From Streblospio benedicti (lineage: Eukaryota > Annelida > Polychaeta > Spionida > Spionidae): DNA of 64,000 nt. The notes beneath the pieces are model-generated. The model worked only from the letters and a program-made list of their open reading frames with translations, made no database searches and had not been told where the DNA came from. Where the stretch lies: assembly GCA_019095985.1 (NCBI GenBank), contig CM032667.1:36409800-36473799 (forward strand), written 5' to 3'. The position numbers were made by a program, and so were the translations under genes. Shown piece after piece: positions 50,581 to 63,100 of this stretch. How positions within the stretch are numbered: the first letter of the stretch is position 1; each line of letters opens with the position of its first letter.

Positions 50581-53500
50581 GGCATCTCACTTCGCTATGA
50601 AAGAGTTATAACATGCAGCCTTGTCCAGCTAGTAATTGTAAATGTACTGGTTTAAGGCCAAGATCCCCGCAACGCAGGTTCAGACGACTTAACATTCTCA
50701 AAAGGGTCACCAGGATCCCTGTCACACTAGTTATCTATCTCAACTCCCTGGGGAGCATACATCACTGGCTACCCACAGCATATGCTGCTGTGGCGCACAT
50801 ATGCTGATCACTCACATTAGCTGTCACTCGCCTCATACATTGTAGTCTGTGTCGTGTCGCGGTATGACAAATTTATTAAACGCGCGTGCTGTAAGGCTGA
50901 TATAAACTGTATGATAAAGTGGCCAAATATAGAAATAGGTGAACTCAAACTGCTATGTCTCAATCAGGCCTACCAAACACATTCTATGAATAGAGCACAT
51001 GGATAATGAATAATGTATTAGTTTGGGGCTGTGCATGGGTAACATTGCACATATTACAATTACCAGTTTTAAAATGATGTTGTGATTTCTATTTGGAGAC
51101 TGAGATTGAAAATCACGTATGAGTATCGCGAACATGCATCACTGTTAATCTCTATCATCTAGAGTCTTGTATAGGTGATGAATATAAACGTTTATACCAG
51201 TCTTTAATGACAGAGGTTAGGCATATTATTGCATAATTAATACATGAATAATTACTCTACGTGAAAACCTCCATGGAATGGGTTTCTTGTTCCGTTTTTG
51301 TGCATTTTGACTTATATCTATTGGTGCTATGGAAACGAAGTTACGTTAAATGCAAACAATAGGTTGTTTTGATCTGAGGATTTGATACATGTGTGGCAAT
51401 AAAAAAAATAATAATTGCATTAAGAACTAACGAAAACATCCGAGTAAGCTTAGCAGACGGTTTGGTAGGCCTGCAATATGGTGTCTTGAAAAGGCAAAAT
51501 ACAAGAACACGTGTATGCGCCAAAACAATTAGGTATATATGTGCACAATTATGTAAAATATATTATAATGTAGGAGTTTTATAAATCTGTTATTGTGTTA
51601 TGTTTTAAATAATTGGATAGATGTACATATTGGTGTAAAAAGTAGGAGTTTTAAAAGTTTAAAAAAAAGTTCCATTGGGAACTCGTGCAGGAAATTACAT
51701 TAACACCATATCATTGTATTTACTGTCATAATTGACCTTCAGTACTATTCTAATACAGCAGTATCAATCGCCATGTAGCGTTAAATATAGCTACCGTGAA
51801 AGTACAACAAGGCAATGAACAGCGTGCAATCAGTTGGTGATAAGCTTGCTTTAACAACAGCGTATACGTCAGCTGTTATACGTAGTCTTCTCAAATAGTC
51901 CAAATCCCTGTACAATCGGCACTGGAGCACGATTCTTCACTCATGGGGATAATGTAAGGATCACGATGTTGTACGAACACATCTGGGCACCGCGACATCC
52001 TAATAATACCAGCCTACCGTGTAATAATACATGAGTTCTTTCCAGTATAAGAAAGATAAACGACGTTTATAGTTACATAAAATGATGAAGTGATACGGAA
52101 AGATAGGGCAAGTAGGGCAGGGCATGTGGAATAGTTCACACTAGTGTGTCTGTAGATTGCTAGTAGCCCCTACAGATAGGGCACAGTAGCGATGTCAGAC
52201 ACGTGCAGTGATACAACGATATGTTACGTACATTGCCGTCATCATGAAAGCGTCTCGACTCACTTTAACATTTCACTGGCACGGACCTGGCCTAACCGGT
52301 CCATGTAATCCAATTGTAAATGATTGCCAATTACTTTTATTTGATTTATGGGAGGTATTTTCGGCGGGGGTGGGGGTGGGGGTGGGCGGTCTAGAGGAAT
52401 ATGATTTGCGTCACGTCATACTTCAATGCTGTGCAATCGCTACGAACTCAACGTTGCCCAGACGTAGAAGTTTGAAGGTCAATATCATACGGTCATTCTA
52501 TAATGCAATGCACAATTTGAAATAGAAAAGCAATACAAAGAAACCGACAAGCGCAAATGCGCCAAAGACCAAGAGATATATATTCAATCGTGTTGGGCTT
52601 TTTGTAGTTTGGTGTCTACACTGTATCCTATCACTCTTCTATATCAGCAGGTTGCGTGTTGTGATCAATTTTACACAACATGAGCATATGAAACAAAATT
52701 ATCTGAACATTTATACAATATAAAGAAAAAAACTGCCACTGAAAAACGCTATGCCCTTCATCCTTTGTGCACACGGATTTGTTCTCGTACAGAAATGACC
52801 ATGGCAATGCCTACATGAATACGGGTAGCGCTCCCTACATGTTATATGGCATCCCCAAAGTACACAATTCCGCCCCATAATAAAAGGCCCATTACTAAGA
52901 CTTAACCCGTGTTGCCTCACAATATCATTTGCATTCGTTATTGCCTGTTTTTGGCCCTGCTTTTCACCCGTGTTGTTCGCAAACCTTGTGGTTTAGATCT
53001 TTTGGCGGGATGACCAGATGATCAGTTGATTGGCGAAAAGCATGGTGTTCGTGGACGACATTGAGTTAAATTCTTGATCTATAGATATAATATAATCGAT
53101 AAAGTTCATTACATAAACTTACACGTATACACATTTGATAACAACAGGGAACAAATAACAATCTAACTACACTATAATACATGTATATTGAGGACATGTG
53201 TTCCATACTATTCTCGGTTTTTACCATCCTGCATGCAGCTATGTCCAAGTGCACTCTATATTCATTGCTCTTTGATCCGATAAATCTGGAATGATGATCT
53301 TTTATTCCCCAAACAGAGACAGCCATTAGTTTTGATCCATGTGCTAAAAGGACAACCTTCCACGTGCCGAGAAATCACGGATTTGGCAGGCCTCTCTCGA
53401 TGGAAATGCTCAAGCAAAATGTAGAACTCACTGGTAGACCCAGGTACATATTATTGGAAAATAGGCTGTGGCGCACCCACAGGATGTCATGTTTTTTGTC

Positions 53501-54670
53501 CAGTATCCATTATGGCGAGTTAGAATAGGTTTAAAAGGTGATGATTGTTGATGATTGATTCATTCACACATCCTCAGTGTTGACAGACGACACTTTTCAG
53601 GCAGTTTCTTATTCGTTCATATGCGACTGCTGAGCCAATATAATATAAAATGGTTTATTACAGGTGAAAATACAAAATGAACTAACCCTAATATCAGTGT
53701 TCAGATTATATGTTGGAAAATAATATTCTTGGAGGGGGGGGGGGGCGTCCACAAACAACGTGTTCTTTTTAAAATGATAGATATTTAAACACATGGCCCA
53801 AAGTCACTCAAGATGGTTGTTGTAGTAGTGGAATGTTCATAAAGTACTGTGGGGTAGGCTAGTAATGTTCTGTACACAATCCTAAAACTTTTCGTACCTC
53901 ACTCCCTGGCTTTTCTTGTTTGCCACCCACCCCCTCCATTTATACTTTATAAAAGCTCCGATAAAGGGACCCATACAAACTTCAAAGCAGAAGTCTCAGG
54001 GTCATCTTAAAGCGAGACTGTCTTAACCGGAAATTACATGGTTTTTGGAGGTTAGTGTCCATATGCCACTTTAATAGGGGTAGTCCAAATAGACAGGTTG
54101 TGCCGTAAATCACCCATAGATTAGCGTGTAAAAGGGTGGTAGTAACTGTACGCCCGAGCCAATCACGCGAGCAAACATCTCCGTGGCCACCTGACCCTGA
54201 TGGAAGGCACGTGCTGATGTAACTTCACGGGCAAATCGATCCAGATCGAGCAATCGGCAGACGATCATTTGATACACAGATCTGCCCGAAGCCATTACCT
54301 CAAGGTATTTTATGCATGGCGTATTCTACTGATTGTAAATATTCTAGAACTATGACATGGGCTAAGCAAAACTTATAGATTGCACGAATGCAAGTGAAAT
54401 GTTTTATATTTGATGCAGACATTATCAAATAACACCCAGTCGTGTCATAAAGATGTACTCAAAGAGAGGAATGGATAAACACGTGTTTCATATTGGTGAT
54501 GTACCAATGAAATCTGCCTGGAAACATGATTTAGTGCTAGCCCCGTGTCACAGGTTAAGCTTTTCAATTACAGACCCGGGCCAAGCTCCTTGTAATGCCA
54601 TTTTTTACAGCCGAGAGGATGGATTATGTCACCATACATAATGTCATACAGGAGACTTGTTATGGGCATA
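50581..54670. other. 4-kb non-coding stretch
   Basis: No exon with family similarity. Short G-runs near 52372-52388 and 53732-53749. The minus-strand open frame at 54110-54295 (MASGRSVYQMIVCRLL...) has balanced composition but no recognised family and no convincing splice pair. Confidence 0.45.
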
Positions 54671-54793
54671 GGCAGATCCAAGGGTGGGTGGGGGTTGGGT
54701 TGGGGCGCAATCCCATAAAATCCAGTGGTTGGTCCCCGTGACCTTTTCAATACAACTGTGGCCCCCCTTTTCCCCCCAAAAACTGGATCTGCC
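54671..54793. mobile_element. 123-bp GC-rich MITE, same family as 46974-47140
   Basis: Ends GGCAGATCCA and TGGATCTGCC as inverted repeats; interior with G-runs on the left and C-runs on the right. Confidence 0.65.
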
Positions 54794-55965
54794 AGTGACG
54801 ATTGAAACACTTTCCTTTCAAGCCCTGGTAATGTCAGACGTCGACTCCGGCCGAAGAGATGACATTTAAACAGCTGCCATTTCCCCGAGCCTGTAGGAGC
54901 TCATTGTGGCGAAGTTTAAGAGTAATAACTAACACGAGGCTCTTGGGGCGATGCGAATATAACGACCTGCTCCCTCGTCTTGCCCCCTGGAATAACTCAC
55001 TCTATGTCACATACTTCATTACGGTGTTGAGGTACAGTGCAGGGTTTTATGCATGTCCCACGCATTTGCAATAAGGAGTGACAATGGTGATGGGTGGATA
55101 TTGAACGAGCGAGGCATTATCACAATGTCACAGTCTGTGTCTCGGAGGAAATTTAAGTGGACAGGGTTTTGCGCTCCCACTGCAAAGAGCACGTTGGAAT
55201 CATATATGAAGATCAGCAAAAAAGTTTCCTTCAATTCCCAATATTATATTAGAAAATGTGTTGGTATATGGCAGCTGTCGCTGTCTTTTCGGTTGACACA
55301 GATTGTGAATATCAAGGTCCATTGTTTTTCGCCTCTGTGTTTGCAATCATGGCTGATAATATAGATAGCCTACTTACCAGTGCATGGTTGATAACGGTTT
55401 AAAGTTAAGTAACGTTAATTAACATGTAATTGCGATTGTCAATAAAATACTGTCATAGAACAATATCAATTCGTATAAAAGCATGACAATTCTCACATCT
55501 AATTTCGCAACAAATGTAAATTAACAATTGCAGATTATGGGAGTGTTGCGGGTCACCCGCACTGTATTATGTAGTTTCTTTTGGCGTCCAAGTGTTATCA
55601 ATCTGGCCGCTTTTTGTTTAAAATCACAAACGATAATCCCTTTATTTCGCAGGCATCTCTGCCCACTCCTGCAGGCTCGCGGCTGATCTCCAGACGAGCA
55701 CGGCCTCGCACAATCCTCACTTAATGGAAGTGGCGATGGTCTATATGACGGGCAATTATCTGATAAATTGGCGTCGCGGCGATATAGCTCGATGTCGTCT
55801 GACTGGCCTTGGCACTAAGTGGCAGGTGCGTGTGAGTGCGCGTGCGCGTGGTGTGCCATAACCAGATGGGGGAGTCTCACTGCGTAATACTTCTGTTTTC
55901 ATTGTTTTTTCCTCCTGAACATTAAACTGCTACAAAAAGGACATTGTGACGTTATGTCCTATTAT
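54794..55965. other. Non-coding stretch with one exon-like segment
   Basis: Mostly featureless. At about 55653-55826 a good acceptor (CCCTTTATTTCGCAG) is followed by an open frame of about 57 codons and a CAG/GTGCGTG donor, with GC3-rich codons, but the peptide (starting ISAHSCRLAADLQ) is not recognised. See findings. Confidence 0.35.
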
Positions 55966-56780
55966 GGAGCTGTCCTTATTTATGAGGAGGAGGGGGTTGT
56001 CGGATTTGTTTCATTAGCTTACAGTGCAATAATGTGTAAGCCGTACACTGAAATTTTAACCCCACCCCTGGGAAGTTGTGCACTCAAAACTTACCCCACA
56101 CCCTCACATTTTGTGCATTGAAATGCCCCCTTTCATTTAAGAGTGAATGCAACATAGCACTTGATATTGAGTTTGATAAAAGTCTACATGAAAATATAAA
56201 CTGTATTACAACTTTAATGTTCACATACAAATGTAATGTCGGTACAAACATTTAAATTTCACCAGTTGTATATCATGTCAGCATTTTGTTTTTTACGCAA
56301 TACACTTCCTGGTCTTGATATTAATATACGTTGAACAGTGATCACTATCAAGATTATCAGTTTCATCTGAACTATTATGTGATTCTTTACTGACATCACT
56401 TTTTCTTCACCAGTATCATCATTGGGAACAACCTGAACAACAATTTCTTCATCACTTAATTCTTCATTTGCATCACATATCAGTATTATATCAAAAGAAT
56501 AAATCTGTATTAAATATATTTGGTTTTATAGGTTATTCTGCAATTTGTTTACAATAATGTTGAAATCATATATAAATTGTCAAGGCTAGTATTTGTGATA
56601 GCCGCGCGAAGCGAGAAAAATATGCATCTTTGAATATTTGCTTTAAACATAATGCACTGAAATTTGACCCCCTCCATTACCTTGCATACAAATGTGACCC
56701 CCGCTCAAAGTCCCTGCACTGAAAGTCTTCACCCTCCCAATCTGACCGCCCCCTACCCCTCACAAATAATGACAGCTCCC
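55966..56780. mobile_element. About 815-bp TIR element, Harbinger-like ends
   Basis: Left GGAGCTGTCCTTATTTATGA and right, inverted, GGAGCTGTCATTATTTGTGA, followed by G-runs. End structure and internal GACCCCC runs resemble the nested element at 25815-27010. No transposase; target duplication not clear. Confidence 0.6.
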
Positions 56781-58983
56781 TCATAACTACATGGCCATTA
56801 AGACGGATAGATTTCATTTTGTAAGTTAAACAGTTACTGTTATTTTAGCATTTGCCATTGTTTTGAATAAGCACCTCATATTTGTATAAATTCTATTGTG
56901 CAGCACGTTAGACTAAAGCTAGTCAACAACCTCTAACCCATACCAATCAACCGACTTACAGCTTATAGACGCCAGCTGCATATTATAGAGAGCGCACAGT
57001 GGACAGTAATCAAAGAAAATGACTCCCTGATGACCATCATAGTGGACACTGATCAACAGTTGGTCCGGTCATCTATGTGGTCATCTGTCAACACCCATGA
57101 ATCAACTGATCCCCGTAATCAAATATTGCCCACTGAATGAGGGATTAACGAAGGATTAATGAGGAGCCTTGACTTGTGTCTGTCTGCTAGAATTGAGACC
57201 GGAAGCGGGGCAATGCGATTAGTAAGCCATCTCTTGGGGCGGATTTGATTTGTTTTCCTTTGGTTTCGTACTAAATGGAGTGGTTTAGTTCTAAAACAGG
57301 GCTTTGTCTACGATTATAATGTAGATTATCGCCATTTTGACTCCTGATATGCTTATAATGGAATGTCCTACACGCTTCGTATCTCAATAACTTTGCAGGA
57401 ACTTCGATTTCTCTAGCACACCTAATATTTGAGGTCGTAAAAAAATCCAGAGGTTGTGTGCGTTTTGCGCTACAGAGCTTTTTATGCAACTCAGTTCCTA
57501 ACGACAAATGACTATGCTGCCTTTTACATGGCCAAATAGAAGCTTTTATTAATTTTCTTTAATCTGGGAACTAGCAATGTTGATTTGGACGCCAATGTCT
57601 CGCAAACAATAGCATGTCTGTAGTTTCAGTGTACCTCCACTGTTTGGAGTATTTGTGTAGAATGAAATTCAAACCTTACTGGACGGGGAAGTTTATGAGA
57701 ACCAGGTGAGTACGATCTCCAGTTTGGACACAAAACCCATTAGTATCAGCCTATCAAGGAGGGGATTCAGGGCCAGTATTTAATCTATGAAAAAGACTGA
57801 CTCATGTATTATTGTTACTACTAACAACAAATGTATTCAGTGAAAGCAAAGTGCACTATGGTTGTCGTAAAATGTAAACTCGTAAAAGGAGATCATTGCT
57901 TTGGAACACCGGTATATTATTAACTATTTACCAACACCTCTTTTCTCATGCATAAAATTGCCTGACAATTGTCCCTTAATTATGACCGAATTTCCCAAGT
58001 GCAGCCAGAATTAACCAATGAAGATTGCTTGGCATGCTGTTAGAATTTGGAATGAAAACCACACATAACTGCTGTTTGGTTGGTGACATGCACCTGTAAG
58101 GGTCACCGAGGTCCATAATTAGACTGGATGAACCTAGTGCGAGTAACATTGAGCACTCAAGTATAACACTCTGAGAGGTTAAAGTGCTCACGTCTTCTGG
58201 TGCAAGGGTATCAAAGTAACTAATTGCCGAACTGGGGCAATTATGTTAATATCGGGCATTAACTGATCAGAAGTATTCGGTGGCTGAATTATGAACGGTC
58301 ATGATGCCAAGCATGGAACGAAGAAAACAATCATCATCGCGTATGTGGTCAATGTTTGTGCATTATTTATTCGGCTGAAGTTTTTTTCATCGAATTACCT
58401 CAGCGTTTTATCAGCGTGGCGTCCAGTCTTTTCGGTTTGTCATTTTGCAAAGCTGTTAGGGTTGGGGGCAACGTTCGTTTCAGAACCCATCCCACCGCCG
58501 GTAAGCAATATTGATTAGCAGTGTGTAGAATTGAGTTAATCACACAATAGAGGGTATTTTGCATTCACACGCGTAATCAGTGCCTGTAGACGCAATAAAG
58601 CATTAGTAATCAGGGCCGGAATTAAATATGAGGCAAGGGAGACAACTGTCTCCTTTGTTTTGGGGATATTTTTCGTCAAACGCTGCATGAAGTTGAGTTT
58701 TGGTATATTTCTTTTAAGGTTGCTTTTTAATATTACTTTTCACTCTGAAATAGTCTCAGACACTATGAATAATTGGCTAAATTCCAAACTTTTCTTGGGG
58801 GTGGGGGCATGGGGAGTATGGTCCTAAAGGTCTCTAGAAAAGTTGTGCGACTATGGGGGTTGCATGCATTCTTGTCTAATATAACATATTTTACCTCCTA
58901 TATCATTTGCAATTCTGGCTACTGCCCCGATAATAATAATACTAATAAAATCAACACTGTATCATTGCACGCGGTGCTTTCAG
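56781..58983. other. Non-coding stretch with a short hAT-like end
   Basis: Contains a possible hAT-type end at about 58611 (CAGGGCCGGAATTAA) without a recognised partner, and paired GGATTA motifs near 57144-57156. No supported exon. Confidence 0.4.
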
Positions 58984-59178
58984 CGGTTGCCGGTAGCCAT
59001 GCAGGTCGCAGAACATCCCCACTTCTCGGGCCATCTCTACTACAGCCCCATGGTGCCCGTGAGCGGGCCGAGGACTACACCCGGCTGCGTCATGTACATT
59101 GAGATGCAGATGCAGCACATCGGCGAGTCCTTCGAGAGTGTGGGGGCAGTAGTCGTGGAGTTTGGGCAACAGGAGTGA
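58984..59178 (+). CDS. Terminal exon of an unidentified gene
   Basis: After an acceptor (GTGCTTTCAG) at 58983 the frame reads RLPVAMQVAEHPHF, then GHLYYSPMVPVSGP, PGCVMYIEMQMQHIGESF and VVVEFGQQE before TGA (59176-59178). Codons are strongly G/C-ending, like the MOLO1-like and jacalin exons and unlike the AT-rich surroundings, and an AATAAA follows at 59345-59350. It therefore looks like a real last coding exon of about 64 residues. I do not recognise the family, and no upstream exon can be paired with confidence within 50-59 kb, so the preceding intron is long or the exons are unrecognised. A single-exon start at the Met at 58999 is possible but less likely. Confidence 0.5.
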   Translation, partial: RLPVAMQVAEHPHFSGHLYYSPMVPVSGPRTTPGCVMYIEMQMQHIGESFESVGAVVVEFGQQE

Positions 59179-59344
59179 TCCATATTACAGATATTTAGGA
59201 CTCGCGGATGAGCCTTTCACAAATATTAATCGTGGGAACGATTTTAAAAAAACTCTTTGATAATGACGTGCACTGAATCATATAAATCTAGTAATATTGT
59301 TCACAAAACAGTTCAAAGCATACAGATTCGAATACAAAATACCG

Positions 59345-59350
59345 AATAAA
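59345..59350 (+). terminator. Poly(A) signal AATAAA after the unidentified terminal exon
   Basis: Lies 166 bases past the stop codon at 59178. Confidence 0.45.
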
Positions 59351-59653
59351 CAGTCATAGGTTGGAATGAATACACCAATAATTATAATTTTATCAAAATA
59401 GTGTACATAAAACACGTTTCTAAGCTATTTCTAGTACACCAGTACCTAATACTACAAATTTAGATTCTATACATAACGCTCTCAAACGCACCGTCTAGGA
59501 AACGTCTAGTTTATGGACATAAACAAACATAAACTTTCTTTTAATGGAATATCATGGTGGCACATACATTTGTTTCGTGGTAAAATTGCTGTACAGAGCC
59601 AGTCTTAATACATAGTTCAAGCTCAGATGAATATAAGCATACATTACTGAATA

Positions 59654-60117
59654 CAGCGGGCTTGTAGCGAGGCTTTTGGCTTTGCCTCATTTCCCCTTTC
59701 CCCCTTCAGATTTCGCATCCTCCCTTTTTTCAAAACAGCTTTTGCAGTTCTTGATAATATTTTTCCCAAATCACTAATTTTAGTGTAATTTTGTGTATAT
59801 CTAGTATACAATCAAACAATTGTTACTTTCTCCTCCATAATTTGTGATCTTGCAATACTTTATTCTAATAATCTCAAACATAATGCTCACTGCGAATGAT
59901 CATTAATGATTGTGTTTTGCGTGGAAATTACGTTTTTTGTTTTTTTAAATTTCCCATATATTTGCACATTTTATTTGTTTGTGTAAAGTATTTATTTTGT
60001 ACCAAAAAAGGAACCAGTTTACTTCATATCTCACGATGCCGCAGAACACCGACAGCGATGTTGACCTCAAATGAGCAAATTCACCTCCTGGCTTTCTAAG
60101 CTCTGGCTACGGGCCTG
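59654..60117. mobile_element. 464-bp non-autonomous element, hAT-like ends, relative of 19115-19562
   Basis: Right end, inverted, reads CAGGCCCGTAGCCAGAGC; left end CAGCGGGCTTGTAGCGAGGC. Aligns throughout with 19115-19562. No coding sequence. Confidence 0.65.
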
Positions 60118-63100
60118 GTAATGGATCCAAGAGGTGGGATGTATAAGAAAGATACCAATTCAAAGAACTACCAGAAAGAAGACAACGCTTACGAGTAGCT
60201 CTTTAAAGTGACCAAGATCAAGAAAATATAGGATTGCTTTATTACAGAGAATTTCCATAAATACTCTTCAAAACCCCAGTAGCACACGGATCAAGTCCCT
60301 ACACCCTGCCGTCCACATCTACTCATCGTCCGCTCATTAGACTTGTACCGTTTTTCGCCCACTTAGCCTAATTTCAGGCTATAGCGGGCGGTGACGGCTT
60401 ATCTTCCGGTGCCGGACTATTAGCGGATATTCCCATTCAGGTCTTTCCTGGCTCGCCGTACGAATAGCGCCATAACGGCAGACTATGGCTATAGTATGAT
60501 GAGGAAAAGAAAGTCTGGCCTGGAGTAGTTTGCCTGCTTGGCGGTGATTAGTTTGAAACAGTACTAATGAGATTGTTGGAGTAACAGGTTTCCATCTGAC
60601 GCTTTCATCAGTTGTTCTGAGACTGTTAAAACTGGCAAATACCAGGTTGTTAATTTATAGATAGTTATTGGGTATATGTTGTGATTCAAAACCACTTACA
60701 ATCAGTACCAGGATTAAGATATACGATTATCTTACTAATGTCACCGTTTAAAAGTTGCTCAACATATAAGAGCAATTCTCTTCATAACACGTGGTGAGAC
60801 TATGAAAAAAAATCTCTCACTGCAAAGTGCAATGCAATTAAGATATATCAGACGCTAATGCATATCACAATTTCCAAACGCAATGCAAAGTAAGTGGATT
60901 TAAAAAGCATACCATACAAGCTAAAGCTGGATACTCAGGACCGTTAACAGCTCGTATGGGGATTGATAACTGTGGGGTAAAGTCAGTGAGAGCTGGTGTG
61001 CAGTGAATAATAATAGGTGGTGTGTATGTAGGTGCCGAACACACACACAAGTTATCTACAGAAGTATTACTGGTCAATGGTAATTTTTCACAGGGTAATT
61101 GGATTCAACTATCAACAGAGGAATGTGTCAGTTGCGTGTACACACATGGGCGTATAGTGTTGTTGCATTCGAGTGCAGTTTGGACAGTGCGTCTTGAGGT
61201 TTTCTGGTGCAGTGTTCACAGGAGTACTCAATATACTGTCAATACATCAATAAGTTAATGAAACCATTATATGTGCTTATTAATCCATCAGATTATCCAC
61301 TGTGTTAAGGATAAAGAGTGAGTAATGCTTGAGAGAAGTATTGTGGCATAGGTGCTAACAGTTCGCTACATTGCTTATTTATAGTTGATACTGTTGCCAT
61401 GTTGTGCAATTCTACATAATAGGCAATAAAATCTTAAAGGGCTGTGTAGAGACACTCGTATTACTGGATATACACATGCATAATTGATAGGATTTGCACA
61501 GACAATAGACACCCGTAACTTAAGTTGTAGTAGGATACGTAGAAGCTCGTCTACATTGGTAAGTGACAGCTTGTAAATCTGTTATTCAATGTTTTTCACA
61601 CGCATTATCAAATAACGCATTGATGATGCAGTTACTGGTTATGTGATGGATATTACCCTCTGTTATTGAATTCCATGTAACAACCAGAATGAGCATTATT
61701 GGAATCATGAACTATAACACAAAGGTCCTCCACCAAGTCAACATCATTTATTAGCACTGCAGACGAAATTTCGTGCATTTCCATACACACCTTGCGTTAT
61801 CAGTATCAATCAATGTTACCACCAGGCTTGCACCTGCCTCATATTTAATGTTTCTAATTAAACAGGCACACGGGTAACATGCAAATCCAGATTCAGAGAA
61901 TTAATACGTGCCATATTCATTTATATTATTTATCCAATACACACAGCGACTTAGGCACCTGTGACAGGCCACTTCTCTCTGGCCATGGCACAAATTCATA
62001 GAACGTAGTTTAAACCTCGGCTAGCTTTGGTTACTAGCCATCACGTAAATAGTTTTAATAGTGTCTTCAAAGAATATCCCAAATTTCCCATCCATATTGG
62101 CTGACTGAATCAATGCACTGTGGTATATCATAAGATCGTGTTGTTGTATTATTGGTAGTATGTTTGGCAACCATGCTTATATTATATATTATTGGGATGG
62201 CCACTAAGCAAGTCATTCTGATTAACACTGACCCAATATAGCTTATCTCCTACTACCGACCAAACTAGCCTGCCTTTCATGACAACCCAATGGTTTCAGA
62301 CCAACATTCGTGGAAACAGACAAACCTACACTATACCAGGAAACAAAATGATGTTCGTAATTTTGAGCGAGTACTCCTAGATCCAAGTAACCATGTGCCA
62401 TAAATGCCAGTTCTAACCTTGATGATAGAGTAATAACTTGACTCCAAAAGCAGGAGCCCTCCAACAAGAGCACATGTCCCCCTTGACCACCAATAACAAG
62501 CCGACATTTCCCAACATGAACACGTCAATTACCTCAGTACGCTCACTCTCCGCGCAGACGTTTTTGGCATAGTTTTGACAAAGATTGGCAGCTTTTAAAC
62601 ACGTTGCATTTAGACGATCACAGCATGGCACGATGAATAAGGTGGCTTGTCGAATAATACGCGTGGTTAATAAGTAGGGATGGGTTAGCGTAAAGTAAAC
62701 AATAGACATGTGTATCTTTAAAGGGTGAATCACTATTGGTATGCGAATTTGAATAAGCATTTCTATTGTGAAACAAGATTATATATATATATATATAGGA
62801 TGTTACCACTGCAGTTGTATCCTCCGTGGTAATGTTGGATTAACACTGAAGAGGAATTACAATTATCATGAGAGTCTTTAGCAACTGACTATCCTTCAAG
62901 TTTACAAACACCGCTAGGACCTTGTATCTCGACGGAAACCAATAAAATGGCAATTAAATACTGTTTTTTGTTTATCTTTAGAGCCTATTTAGTGCTCTGT
63001 TTTGGACAACCATTCCAAATGGTCTGAGTTTGGTGCCCACCCAGAGCACTTGCTTGCTTGGAGTTAATGTGATGGTACATGTACCATGGAATCTCCGTAC

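Noticed and set aside
54110-54295. Minus-strand frame MASGRSVYQMIVCRLL...
   Set aside because: Composition is reasonable but there is no convincing acceptor/donor pair and no family recognised; not enough to call an exon.
62413-62760. 115-codon minus-strand frame with several Cys
   Set aside because: AT-rich codons, no splice context, no recognisable family; likely chance.
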